From Lacrimispora sp. 210928-DFI.3.58 (lineage in GTDB: Bacteria; Bacillota; Clostridia; Lachnospirales; Lachnospiraceae): a DNA stretch of 64,000 nucleotides. Positions 1 to 8,709 of this stretch are shown in pieces. The DNA is taken from the NCBI RefSeq assembly GCF_020554865.1, contig NZ_JAJCIC010000021.1, positions 18,347 through 82,346 of the forward strand. The letters are read 5' to 3'. Below the pieces are notes generated by a model. The model was not told the origin of the DNA, did not search any database, and saw only the letters and a list, made by a program, of their open reading frames with translations. Position numbers and translations under genes: made by a program. The stretch's first letter is position 1. Every line of letters begins with the position of its first letter.

Positions 1-409
1 GGTAGGACAGGGCCGTGATCCAAAAATAGGTCTGGGCATTATCCATAACAGACTGCTCCACTGCTCCAAATATCCCCCTCAACAGATGGCGGTTTCCCAC
101 CAGGGCGACCACGGTAACAGTCAGAGCCATGAGCAAGGTCACAAGCACCAGCTGGCCGGCTGCCCTCCCAGCCTCCTTTGAATCTTCCTTTCCTAGATAT
201 TGGGAACAGACCACAGCGCCTCCCGTTGCCATGGCGCCCATGATCTGAATGATCAGGATGCTGATGGAATCCACCAGGGAAACGCCTGACACGGCAGCCT
301 CCCCGACAGCGGCTACCATCACCACATCCACCATTCCTACCAGCACCGTCATGATCTGCTCTATGATCAGCGGCGCCAGAAGTTTTATCAGCTGTTTTCT
401 GGAAAACAT
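1..409 (-). CDS. MATE family efflux transporter, N-terminal part
   Basis: Reading the minus strand from an ATG at 407-409 gives an open frame that begins MFSRKQLIKLLAPLIIEQIM and runs off the left edge of the window, so only about 136 N-terminal residues are present. The hydrophobic helices, the early motif around VGMVDVVMVAAVGEAAVSGV and the following GGAVVCSQYLGK are typical of the MATE (NorM/DinF) cation-antiport multidrug exporters of the cytoplasmic membrane. The substrate cannot be told from the sequence. It lies downstream of, and in the same orientation as, the aminopeptidase gene, 73 bases away. Confidence 0.85.
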   Translation of the reverse strand, partial: MFSRKQLIKLLAPLIIEQIMTVLVGMVDVVMVAAVGEAAVSGVSLVDSISILIIQIMGAMATGGAVVCSQYLGKEDSKEAGRAAGQLVLVTLLMALTVTVVALVGNRHLLRGIFGAVEQSVMDNAQTYFWITALSY

Positions 410-482
410 GTATGTATCCTTCTTTCCTTTCATTGATGAGGTAACCCCCGTACCATGTTCAGGGCCGGAGTCTCCGGCCGCT

Positions 483-1817
483 CTATCCTCTGCCCCCGAT
501 CTCATAGCTTCCCCCGCCCACAGCCTTCACGGCAGAGCTGAAAAACTCTTTTGCCACTGCGATCAGGTAACAGGTATCATAGATCCCTGCTGTCTCATAG
601 GGTGAATGCATGGCCAGCTGGGGCAGGCCGATGTCCACGGCGTTGACCGCCACATGGCGGCTGGAAAGATTCCCCAGGGTAGAGCCGCCTGCAATATCAG
701 AGCGGTTGGTGTAGATCTGCCAGGGAGCCCCCGCCCTGCGGCAGAACGACTTAAACACGGCAGCCGACACAGCGTCTGTGGTGTATTTCTGGCCTCCGTG
801 GTATTTGATGACGATCCCCTTATTGATATACGGACGGTTCACCGGATCCGCCATATCTGCACGGTTGGGATGGACTGCATGGGCATTGTCGCCGGAGATC
901 ATAAAGCTGGATGCCAGGGCTCTGTAGTAGTCCTCCTCTGTCCTGCCTGCCCCACGGTTGATCCGCCGCAGCACATCCTCCAGGAAGGTGGAATCCGCAC
1001 CCTGCTTTGTGCTGCTTCCCACCTCCTCATTGTCAAACACAGCATGGACCGGAACGCTGTCCCCGCATTCTCCCTTTAAGAAGCCCTTCAGGGAGGAAAA
1101 TGCGCACTGCAGATCGTCCAGCCTGCCGCAGGATACAAATTCCCCGGAGGCTCCCCAGATGCTTCCCTTTACCCTGTTATACAAAAACAAATCATGGCCC
1201 AGGATCGCTTTCTCACATACACCAGCGCTCTCCGCCACAGTCTTCATAAAGGTCCCCTCTGCATCAGCGCCTCCATAGAGAGGCAGCATGTCGACCTGGG
1301 CATTGTATTTATAGCCGTCATTGACCTCGCGGTTCATGTGGATCGCCAGATTGGGGATCAGCACCAGATCGCGGTCCACCTTCACCAGCTTTGTCACAAG
1401 ACGGCCCTTCTCCTCCACCACCAGGCGGCCTGCCACGGAAAGAGGACGGTCAAACCAGGGGGCGCAGAGCATGCCGCCGTACTTTTCCACATTCAGCTTC
1501 ACATACTGGCCTGCGTGCATCTCCGGGTTTTCCTTGATCTTAAAAGTGGGGGAATCGCTGTGGCTCGCCATAATGTGAAAGCCGGAAAAATCCTTTCCCG
1601 GTATCTGAAAAGCGATGAGGGAGGAGGCGTTTCTCGTCACATAGTAGCGTCCCCTCTCCTTTAACTCCCAGGACTCCTCCTCCTTCAGCTCTTTAAAGCC
1701 TTCTGCCTTCAGCATTTCAGCCATATTTTCCACTGCATGAAAGCAGGTGGGGCTTTTTTCCAGAAAATCGATCAATTCCTCTGCCGTTTTACGGCAGTCC
1801 TCTTTTTTCCATTCCAT
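483..1817 (-). CDS. apeB: M18 family aminopeptidase
   Basis: This 444-residue protein matches the M18 metallo-aminopeptidases in length and motifs. These are cytosolic, dodecameric enzymes that remove N-terminal, often acidic, residues from peptides. Visible metal and catalytic motifs are MASHSDSP (His86, Asp88), GRLDDL (around Asp234), DNEEVGSS (Glu264/265), SGDNAHAVHPN (Asp310, His313) and the C-terminal MHSPYETAG (His404). The start has an AGGAGA-type ribosome site just upstream. It lies 98 bases downstream of an amino-acid permease on the same strand, so uptake and peptide turnover may be co-expressed. The family call is firm; peptide preference is unknown. Confidence 0.93.
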   Translation of the reverse strand: MEWKKEDCRKTAEELIDFLEKSPTCFHAVENMAEMLKAEGFKELKEEESWELKERGRYYVTRNASSLIAFQIPGKDFSGFHIMASHSDSPTFKIKENPEMHAGQYVKLNVEKYGGMLCAPWFDRPLSVAGRLVVEEKGRLVTKLVKVDRDLVLIPNLAIHMNREVNDGYKYNAQVDMLPLYGGADAEGTFMKTVAESAGVCEKAILGHDLFLYNRVKGSIWGASGEFVSCGRLDDLQCAFSSLKGFLKGECGDSVPVHAVFDNEEVGSSTKQGADSTFLEDVLRRINRGAGRTEEDYYRALASSFMISGDNAHAVHPNRADMADPVNRPYINKGIVIKYHGGQKYTTDAVSAAVFKSFCRRAGAPWQIYTNRSDIAGGSTLGNLSSRHVAVNAVDIGLPQLAMHSPYETAGIYDTCYLIAVAKEFFSSAVKAVGGGSYEIGGRG

Positions 1818-1915
1818 ATTTTTCGTATCTCCTTGTATTTATATCAATGATCTCTCCTGCATTTTCATATACTGGTCCCTTCCGGGTTCCAAATGGCAAG
1901 GCGGCTTTCAGGATA

Positions 1916-3328
1916 TTACGCACCGTCTGCTTCCCGTGAGGCCATCCAGGGCAGAAGGAAGCCCAGTCCCACCAGCACAAAAGGCGTCACAATATTCAGT
2001 ATCAGCTGAAACCTGTCCTCGGAATAGATCCCTGTCAGGCAGGCAAAGGCCGTCAGGGCAAAACACCAGCCCCCTATGAGGATCCCCGCCAGCCTTCCCC
2101 TGACAAAGCAGTATTCTCCGTGAAAGGCCTCCCCTGCCTTTTTGAGCCCGATGTAGGCTGCAAACACCCACAGATAGCGTAGGGGCATGCAGACAGAGTT
2201 CACCTTTATGAGCCACCTTACCAGCACGTCCACATTTTTGATTCCAAAGGCCGGGACCAGGATCAGGATGCTCACGATCACCAGCACCAGCCTGTGGCCC
2301 TTTGCGTATACGCCGTACCGATTCTTCTCACACATCGCCTGGGGGATATACCGCCTGTCTGCGCTGTCAAGGAGCATCCTGAGTGGCGCGTCCACGGAAA
2401 GCACCATGACGGAAAACTGCCCCACCAGATTCGTCAGCGCATAGGCGATCACAAACAGATTGCCTGCATGGTAATACTCCCCCAGCCGCTGGAAGGCATA
2501 GTAGGCCCCGTTTGTCATCAGATCCTCCGGTATCGCATCGGAGTCAAACATCATCCCCAGGGCAATGGTCCCTAAAATGGCAGTCAGGGCGACCATCACA
2601 GCCAGGGCGATCATCCCCTTTGAGAAATCCCTGGCGGGATCCTGCATTTTGTTTACATAGGGGGATATCTTTTCACAGCCTCCCACCGCAAAGACCAGAA
2701 TGGAAAGCCCCGTGAAAAAGCCCGGATCAAACTGCGGCATAAAGGCGGCCGGCCTCCAGGAAATGTCCAGAAGCTCCTCTCCGGTCAGCGCAGGGGCCGC
2801 TAACATCATGAGGATGAACAGCATGGACATGAGAAACATGGCAGAGCCTGCCAGGGCGGAGAGCTGCTTTAAGACCCGGATCCCCCTGCCTGCCAGATAC
2901 ATGGCAAAAAAGAAGATCACCAGACACATAAGCTGCATGACCCTGGTATCCATGCTGCTGGCCCTCTTGTCCTGAAACAAGGCCCAGCTGGCCGCGATCA
3001 CTGTGGAATTCGGCTTCTGGGAAATGTAGGGCATGTGCACCACCCAGTAGGTCCAGCCCGCGTAGTAGGCCATGCGGGGGCCGATGGTCTCATGGATCCA
3101 GGAGCTCACTCCGCCTCCGGCCTCCTGAAAGGTGGAGCCCAGCTCCCCCACCATGAGGGCGTAGGGCACAAAATACACTGCAAATATCAGGATCCAGGAC
3201 ACAATGGCCTTTAAGCCTCCGTACTCGGAAAACCCGTTGATCACATTGCCAAAGCTCCACACCGTTGAAAAGGCCATGAGGGCCAGTGTATGCCATAAAA
3301 TATTCCTGCTGTCCTTCTGATTCTCCAT
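1916..3328 (-). CDS. APC superfamily amino acid permease
   Basis: A 470-residue polytopic membrane protein with about 12 predicted helices. The first helix carries the unwound-helix signature of APC transporters (FSTVWSFGNVINGFSEYGG), followed by GELGSTFQEAGGGVSSW, as in glutamate/GABA-antiporter-like and YjeM-like permeases. It should move an amino acid across the cytoplasmic membrane; the substrate is not evident. The ATG is preceded by AAGGAGAACGGACA, a good ribosome site. Its upstream region carries the short palindrome D1. The M18 peptidase follows on the same strand. Confidence 0.87.
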   Translation of the reverse strand: MENQKDSRNILWHTLALMAFSTVWSFGNVINGFSEYGGLKAIVSWILIFAVYFVPYALMVGELGSTFQEAGGGVSSWIHETIGPRMAYYAGWTYWVVHMPYISQKPNSTVIAASWALFQDKRASSMDTRVMQLMCLVIFFFAMYLAGRGIRVLKQLSALAGSAMFLMSMLFILMMLAAPALTGEELLDISWRPAAFMPQFDPGFFTGLSILVFAVGGCEKISPYVNKMQDPARDFSKGMIALAVMVALTAILGTIALGMMFDSDAIPEDLMTNGAYYAFQRLGEYYHAGNLFVIAYALTNLVGQFSVMVLSVDAPLRMLLDSADRRYIPQAMCEKNRYGVYAKGHRLVLVIVSILILVPAFGIKNVDVLVRWLIKVNSVCMPLRYLWVFAAYIGLKKAGEAFHGEYCFVRGRLAGILIGGWCFALTAFACLTGIYSEDRFQLILNIVTPFVLVGLGFLLPWMASREADGA

Positions 3329-3353
3329 TGTCCGTTCTCCTTGTCTGAAAAAC

Positions 3354-3401
3354 GTTACTGTTCACACCCCGGCTAAAAAGCAGCCGTTCTGTGAACAATA
3401 A
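3354..3401. repeat. Family D palindrome, copy D1
   Basis: A 48-base dyad: GTTACTGTTCACA at 3354-3366 pairs with TGTGAACAATAAC at 3389-3401, enclosing an inner CGGCT/AGCCG stem. A second copy of the right arm, TGTGAACAGTAAC, lies at 3516-3528, so the whole 3354-3528 stretch is also bounded by inverted repeats. Similar GTAAC(A/T)GTT dyads occur at about 31388, 46748 and 52688. The intervening 3402-3515 has another hairpin (AAACCGC/GCGGTTT, 3421-3441) and no gene. Confidence 0.6.
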
Positions 3402-3532
3402 CACGCTCCGCAATGCACACAAACCGCAAAAAACGCGGTTTGGCGCCGCAACCCTCGGGTTTTCTGTGACTTCCGCTGCGCTTCACTCACAAAAAACACC
3501 TCGCGGGATATCGGCTGTGAACAGTAACTGAA

Positions 3533-3560
3533 AAGCTGCTGCCTGCAAAGGACAGGCAGC
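3533..3560 (-). terminator. Possible terminator hairpin beyond murF
   Basis: An 8-bp perfect stem (GCTGCCTG/CAGGCAGC, 3538-3560). On the minus strand it is followed by AGCTTTTC. It lies downstream of the murE-murF genes, past repeat A1. The short T-run makes it a weak intrinsic terminator candidate. Confidence 0.35.
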
Positions 3561-3621
3561 TTTGCCATACTAGTCTTTCCAGAACAGAAGAACCCTATTC
3601 ATGGGTGGCCCGATCATAACC

Positions 3622-3847
3622 ATAACCGTTCAGAGGCCTGCCGGGAGGGCAGCTGGAGCGACTTTGCAGGACATTAGAAGCACTTAGTCAGCTGGTTTTT
3701 CCGTTCAGAGCAGCATCAATGATTGTTTGAGCGCAGCGAGTTGCGTTGATGCTGCTCTGGCTTTTCGGAAAAATCAGGTGTCTTAGTGCTTCTTATGTCC
3801 GAAACCGGAGCGCCAGACGCCATCCCGGCTGCCCTCTGAACGGTTAT
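3622..3847. repeat. Family A foldback element, copy A1
   Basis: A 226-base imperfect palindrome lying immediately 3' of murF. The outer arm ATAACCGTTCAGAGG (3622-3636) pairs with its complement at 3833-3847. The core contains GGACATTAGAAGCACTTAG pairing with CTTAGTGCTTCTTATGTCC, and CAGAGCAGCATCAA pairing across an apical loop that includes GTTTGAGCGCAGCGAG. The core recurs at 26058-26306 and 37060-37306, but the outer arms differ between copies while remaining self-complementary. No protein is encoded. Confidence 0.85.
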
Positions 3848-3856
3848 GTCCGATCC

Positions 3857-5287
3857 CTATTTTTCCTTCAGATAAGCCACTGCCTTAGAAAGCCCCATGC
3901 TGTTGGAGCCCTTAAACAGAATACAGTCCCCTTCCTTTATATTCTCATCCAGCCACTCCTTTACCTCATCTAAGCTTCCGCAGTATGTAATCCCGCAGCC
4001 TGCAGCTTTCTCCTTTATTCCCTTCCCTATCTCACAGGAAAGCTCTCCTAAGAGAACCACACAGTCAATGGGATGGCCGGCAATGTAGGCTCCTATCTCC
4101 CGGTGGAACCTGGGTGCCTCCGGGCCCAGCTCCTTCATATCTCCCAGGACAGCGACCTTCCTGCGGCCTTCCCCGGCAGCACGCAGCACTTCCAGGCCTG
4201 CCTTCATGGATACGGGGCTGGCATTGTAGCTGTCATCAATGACACGTATACCCTTGTGTTCAAAAATCTGCTGGCGGCCCTTATAGCCCTCAAAGGACTC
4301 CAAGGCCTTCGCCGCCTTCTCCATGGGGATGCCGTAGTTTGCGGCAACTGCCAGGGCCGCAAGAGCATTGCTCACCATATGGCTTCCCATGACCTTCAGA
4401 CGCACCTGGGCGCTTTCCCCTCCATGGACAGCCGTAAACACGGGATAACCGTTTTCCAAATGGAGGTTTTCTCCCCTGAAATCACAGTTTTCTCCCATTC
4501 CGTAAAAGCAGGCTCTTCTTCCGCCTTCCGGCGTTACTTTGCTTAAAAGAGGGTCATCTCCGTTTAAGAACAGGCAGCCGTCCTCTCTCATGCCATCCTG
4601 GATATGGAGCTTTTCCTTTAAGATATTTTCCTGGGAGCCCAGCTGCTCAATGTGGCTGACCCCGATATTTGTCATCACTGCACAGTCCACCCTGGCGATC
4701 CCGGCGATCCTTGTCATCTCCCCCGGCTCGCTCATGCCCAGCTCGATCACGCCGATTCCGGCCTCCTCCGGGATCTCCGACAGGGTGATTGGAACGCCCA
4801 CCTGGCTGTTGCTGTTTCCCGGCGTTTTATACACCGTAAAGCCTGCGCTTAAGGCCGCTGCCACCATCTCCCTGGTGGTAGTCTTTCCCACACTGCCTGT
4901 CACACCGACTAAGGGGATGGTGATCCGGCTTCTCAAAAAGCTTCCAAAGGCCTGGAGGGCAGCTTTCGTATCCTCCACCTGGATCCAGGCAGCCTTCCTG
5001 GCTGCCTCTGCCGCCTCCCCGCTTTTACCGGCCTGCTCCTCTATGGCGGCCTCCGCCTCCTGCCTGCTCTTATGACGGCTGGTAAATACAGCTGCCGCCC
5101 CTGCCTGCATTGCCTGGCACAGGAAGCGGTGGGCATCCACTCTTTCCCCAATGATGGGAACGAACAGATCGTTGCCCCTCATTGTCCTGGAATCCAGGCT
5201 GATGTGTTCTATTTCCTGGCTGCCGTCTCCCAGAAGGAGACGCCCTCCTGTGGCTTTTACGATATCTGATACGGTTATATTTCTCAT
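3857..5287 (-). CDS. murF: UDP-N-acetylmuramoyl-tripeptide--D-Ala-D-Ala ligase
   Basis: A 476-residue Mur ligase that adds D-Ala-D-Ala to the UDP-MurNAc-tripeptide in the cytoplasm, the last soluble step of peptidoglycan precursor synthesis. It has the N-terminal UDP-substrate domain (LDSRTMRGNDLFVPIIGERVD region), the ATP P-loop GSVGKTTT at 131-138, a NIGVSHIEQLGS segment, and the C-terminal domain with DDSYNASPVSMKAGL. An Ala/Glu-rich insertion at about residues 73-100 precedes the P-loop domain. The start lies one base after the murE stop, so the two genes are probably translationally coupled. Foldback repeat A1 begins just after the stop. Confidence 0.95.
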   Translation of the reverse strand: MRNITVSDIVKATGGRLLLGDGSQEIEHISLDSRTMRGNDLFVPIIGERVDAHRFLCQAMQAGAAAVFTSRHKSRQEAEAAIEEQAGKSGEAAEAARKAAWIQVEDTKAALQAFGSFLRSRITIPLVGVTGSVGKTTTREMVAAALSAGFTVYKTPGNSNSQVGVPITLSEIPEEAGIGVIELGMSEPGEMTRIAGIARVDCAVMTNIGVSHIEQLGSQENILKEKLHIQDGMREDGCLFLNGDDPLLSKVTPEGGRRACFYGMGENCDFRGENLHLENGYPVFTAVHGGESAQVRLKVMGSHMVSNALAALAVAANYGIPMEKAAKALESFEGYKGRQQIFEHKGIRVIDDSYNASPVSMKAGLEVLRAAGEGRRKVAVLGDMKELGPEAPRFHREIGAYIAGHPIDCVVLLGELSCEIGKGIKEKAAGCGITYCGSLDEVKEWLDENIKEGDCILFKGSNSMGLSKAVAYLKEK

Positions 5288-5288
5288 C

Positions 5289-6833
5289 TTAAGCCTTATC
5301 CCCCAATGCTGCTACTACTTCTTCGATCACTTCCCTGTCCAGAAAATGATGGCGCACACCATTGATCTCCTGGTAATCCTCATGTCCCTTTCCGATCACT
5401 GCCACCATGTCTCCCGGTTCTGCGTGAACGATGCTGTATTCAATGGCTTCCCTGCGGTCCGGGATCTCGATGAAGGCTCCGCCTGTCTTCTCGATGCTTC
5501 CTCTGATGTCGGCCAGGATATCCTCCACCTTCTCATACCTGGAATTGTCCGCTGTAAGGATGCAGAAGTCCGCCATCCTCCCGCCGATATCGCCCATGGT
5601 ATAGCGCCTGTCCTTTGAGCGGTTTCCGCCGCAGCCGAACACGCAAACAAGGCGCTTCGGATGGTACTGCCTTAAGGTGGACAAAAGGCTTTCCATACTC
5701 ACCGCATTATGGGCATAGTCCACAATGACCGTGCACCTGGCAGAGGTGTGGACGATCTCCATACGCCCGTTTACCCTGATATGCTCCAGGCCATGGCTTA
5801 CCTGCTCCTTTGGAAGGGCCAGGAAGCTGCAGAGGCTTACTGCCGCCAAGGCATTTTCCACGTTAAAGCGCCCTGGAATGCCTAAGCGCACATCCATCTC
5901 GTATCTGCCGTGAAGGTCAAACTCCGTTCCCACAAAATCCGGCTCTGAGACATAACGGACATTGGAGGCCAGAAAATCCGCCGGGAGGGCCTGGCCTGCG
6001 CTCTGATCCTTCCTGGCTGCCTCCCCGTCCCGGAGGCTGTAGGTGTAAAGCTCACAGGAAGCTCCATCCACAATTTTCTCAAAATGGCTGTCATTTCTGT
6101 TTACCAGGCCGACCCTGCACATGGACAGAAGACGCGATTTATAATATAGGTATTCCTCGAAATCCGCATGTTCATCCGGTCCAATGTGGTCCGGGGAAAT
6201 GTTGGTGAAAATGCCGTAATCAAAGCAGATTCCGTCCACACGGTGCATCTTGATGCCCTGGGAGGACACCTCCATGATGGCATAACCGCAGCCGGCCTTT
6301 ACCATCTGATCAAAGGCCTGATGAAGGGAATAGGACTCCGGTGTGGTGTTCACCGTAGGCGTGACCTTGTCTCCGATCACCGTGCCTGTGGTCCCGATCA
6401 TGCCTACCTTTTTGCCTGCTGCCTCCAGAATGGCCTTTATCATATGGGTGGTGGTAGTCTTTCCCTTTGTTCCTGTGACTCCGATCATGGTCATCTTCTT
6501 CGCAGGATACCCGAATCTGGCAGCTGACAGCAGGGCCAGGCCATGCCTTCCGTCTGCTGTCTTAAGTACGGTAACAGAAGACAGCTCCTCCTCATCCAGG
6601 CCGGAAGCCTTCAGTTCCTCACGGATATCCCGTTCTGCCAGGATCACCCGCACTCCGGCCTTCAACACATCGGGTACAAAGCGGTGGGAATCCACTCTGG
6701 TTCCCGCCATGCACACAAATACTGCACCCGGCGCAGCCTTTCTCGAATCGTAGATGACCTCCTCCACCTGTACCTCCAGGCTTCCCCTAAGAAGCTCATA
6801 ATCCAGTTCCTTTACCCAGTCCTTTAATATCAT
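5289..6833 (-). CDS. murE: UDP-MurNAc-tripeptide ligase (diaminopimelate-type)
   Basis: The open frame extends to 6974, but the first 47 codons are atypical and cross hairpins downstream of fhs. The ATG at 6831-6833 has GGGAGG seven bases upstream and begins MILKDWVKELDYELL, as expected for MurE, giving 514 residues. The P-loop GTKGKTTTTHM lies at 121-131 of this start. The specificity loop reads TADNSRYE; the Arg of the DNPR motif, which contacts meso-diaminopimelate in characterised MurE, is kept, so diaminopimelate rather than lysine is inferred. It adds the third stem-peptide residue in the cytoplasm and is followed directly by murF. Confidence 0.93.
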   Translation of the reverse strand: MILKDWVKELDYELLRGSLEVQVEEVIYDSRKAAPGAVFVCMAGTRVDSHRFVPDVLKAGVRVILAERDIREELKASGLDEEELSSVTVLKTADGRHGLALLSAARFGYPAKKMTMIGVTGTKGKTTTTHMIKAILEAAGKKVGMIGTTGTVIGDKVTPTVNTTPESYSLHQAFDQMVKAGCGYAIMEVSSQGIKMHRVDGICFDYGIFTNISPDHIGPDEHADFEEYLYYKSRLLSMCRVGLVNRNDSHFEKIVDGASCELYTYSLRDGEAARKDQSAGQALPADFLASNVRYVSEPDFVGTEFDLHGRYEMDVRLGIPGRFNVENALAAVSLCSFLALPKEQVSHGLEHIRVNGRMEIVHTSARCTVIVDYAHNAVSMESLLSTLRQYHPKRLVCVFGCGGNRSKDRRYTMGDIGGRMADFCILTADNSRYEKVEDILADIRGSIEKTGGAFIEIPDRREAIEYSIVHAEPGDMVAVIGKGHEDYQEINGVRHHFLDREVIEEVVAALGDKA

Positions 6834-6881
6834 AGCGCCTGCCTCCCTTCCATCTCTATGCACTCTCCTGATCTTTCCTGC

Positions 6882-6960
6882 GCCAGCCATAGGCTGGCCA
6901 GCTTCGGAAGTCTTCCGCAAGGAGTGCTGCCCAGAGGAAGCATCCCCTGGGCAGCACTCC
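6882..6960 (-). terminator. Paired hairpins downstream of fhs
   Basis: A perfect 14-bp stem (6921-6934 with 6947-6960; arm GGAGTGCTGCCCAG) starts 14 bases after the fhs stop on the minus strand. Two smaller dyads follow, including GCCAGCC/GGCTGGC at 6882-6898. There is no clear T-tract, so this could be a factor-dependent terminator or an RNA-processing and stability element between fhs and murE. Confidence 0.5.
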
Positions 6961-6973
6961 TGGAACGCAGTCA

Positions 6974-8644
6974 TCAGAACAGCCCTGTGATACGGCCGTT
7001 TTTGTCCACGTCAATATTCTCTGCCGCCGGCTTCTTTGGAAGTCCCGGCATTGTCATAATGGAGCCTGTGAGGGCTACCACAAAGCCTGCACCGGCAGAC
7101 ACATAGGCATCCCTTACATTGATGGTAAAGCCAGCAGGACGCCCCAGCTTTGTCTGGTCGTCAGACAGGGAGTACTGTGTCTTTGCCATACAGACAGGAA
7201 GGTCTCCAAAGCCCATCTCCTCGATCCTCTTTAAGGCCTTTGATGCAGCCGGAGAGTAGGATACATCATCTGCCCCGTAGATCTCCGTGGCAACGGTCTT
7301 GATCTTATCCTTTAAGCCCATCTCATCCGGATAAAGCACACGGAAATCTCCCGGCTTGTTCTCCAGTGTGTTCAGGACTCTTTCTGCCAGGGCCAAGCCG
7401 CCCTCTCCGCCCTTTGCCCATACCTCTGACAGGGCAAAATCACAGCCTCTCTCCTCGCAGAAGCGCTTAATATAAGCATATTCTGCCTCGGTATCTGTTA
7501 TGAAGGAATTCAGAGTTACCACAACCGGTACATGATATTTCTGGATGTTTTCAATATGCTTTTCCAGATTCACAATGCCTCTCTTTAAGGCATCCAGATT
7601 CTCCTCTGCCAATCTGTCCTTCGGAACGCCGCCATTGTACTTTAAGGCCCTTACGGTAGCCACCAGCACCACTGCATCCGGCTTCAGTCCTGCCATACGG
7701 CATTTGATGTCCAAGAACTTCTCTGCACCCAGATCAGCGCCAAAGCCAGCCTCTGTCACCACAATGTCACAGAGCTTTAAGGCCGTGCGGGTTGCTCTCA
7801 CGCTGTTGCAGCCATGGGCAATATTAGCGAAGGGGCCGCCGTGTACCAGGGCTCCTGTGTGCTCCAGGGTCTGGATGAGATTTGGCTTTAAGGCATCCTT
7901 TAAGAGGGCTGCCATGGAACCGGTAGCGTGAAGGTCATCTGCTGTCACAGGCTCTCCTGCAAAATTGTAAGCCACAATGATCCTTCCCAAACGCGCCTTT
8001 AAATCCTCCATATTGTCTGCAAGACAGAGGATCGCCATGATCTCTGATGCAACGGTGATGACAAAATGGTCTTCTCTTACCATGCCGTCAGCCTTTGCTC
8101 CCAGGCCGATGACAATATTTCTCAAAGCTCTGTCATTCATGTCCTCACAGCGCTTCCAGAGCACCTGCCTGGGATCGATCCCCAGGGCGTTGCCCTGCTG
8201 GATATGGTTGTCAAGAAGGGCTGCCAGCAGGTTGTTCGCTGAAGTAATCGCGTGGAAATCACCTGTGAAATGCAGGTTCAGGTCCTCCATCGGCACAACC
8301 TGGGCATAGCCGCCGCCTGCTGCGCCGCCTTTGATGCCAAAGCAGGGGCCCAGTGATGGCTCGCGAAGGGCAATGATGGCGTTCTTGCCCATTCTTCCAA
8401 AGGCCTCTCCCAGACCAACGGTAGTCGTGGTCTTTCCTTCGCCTGCCGGAGTGGGATTGATCGCTGTCACAAGCACCAGCTTGCCGTCCGGCCTGTCCTT
8501 GATCTTCTCCCACAGCTCATCTGTGAGCTTTGCCTTATATTTTCCATAAAGCTCTAAATCATCCTCCGCGATCCCGTAAGCCGCTGCCACCTCTTTGATC
8601 GGTTTCATTACCGCCTCCTGGGCGATTTCAATGTCTGATTTCAT
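6974..8644 (-). CDS. fhs: Formate--tetrahydrofolate ligase
   Basis: A 556-residue protein of standard length for formyl-THF synthetase, which makes 10-formyl-THF from formate, ATP and THF for purine synthesis, one-carbon metabolism and, in acetogens, the methyl branch of the Wood-Ljungdahl pathway. The ATP loop [11 protein letters not shown] (65-75) and the substrate region [21 protein letters not shown] are conserved, as is the C-terminal ITGLF end. ATG at 8642-8644 follows an AGGAGGACAAACAA ribosome site. It lies 65 bases after ftsK on the same strand and is separated from murE by strong hairpins. Confidence 0.97.
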   Translation of the reverse strand: MKSDIEIAQEAVMKPIKEVAAAYGIAEDDLELYGKYKAKLTDELWEKIKDRPDGKLVLVTAINPTPAGEGKTTTTVGLGEAFGRMGKNAIIALREPSLGPCFGIKGGAAGGGYAQVVPMEDLNLHFTGDFHAITSANNLLAALLDNHIQQGNALGIDPRQVLWKRCEDMNDRALRNIVIGLGAKADGMVREDHFVITVASEIMAILCLADNMEDLKARLGRIIVAYNFAGEPVTADDLHATGSMAALLKDALKPNLIQTLEHTGALVHGGPFANIAHGCNSVRATRTALKLCDIVVTEAGFGADLGAEKFLDIKCRMAGLKPDAVVLVATVRALKYNGGVPKDRLAEENLDALKRGIVNLEKHIENIQKYHVPVVVTLNSFITDTEAEYAYIKRFCEERGCDFALSEVWAKGGEGGLALAERVLNTLENKPGDFRVLYPDEMGLKDKIKTVATEIYGADDVSYSPAASKALKRIEEMGFGDLPVCMAKTQYSLSDDQTKLGRPAGFTINVRDAYVSAGAGFVVALTGSIMTMPGLPKKPAAENIDVDKNGRITGLF

Positions 8645-8709
8645 TTGTTTGTCCTCCTGGTATTTTTCTTACATATCCTCTGGGCTTTCTATTCGAAGCG
8701 GGCCTATCA

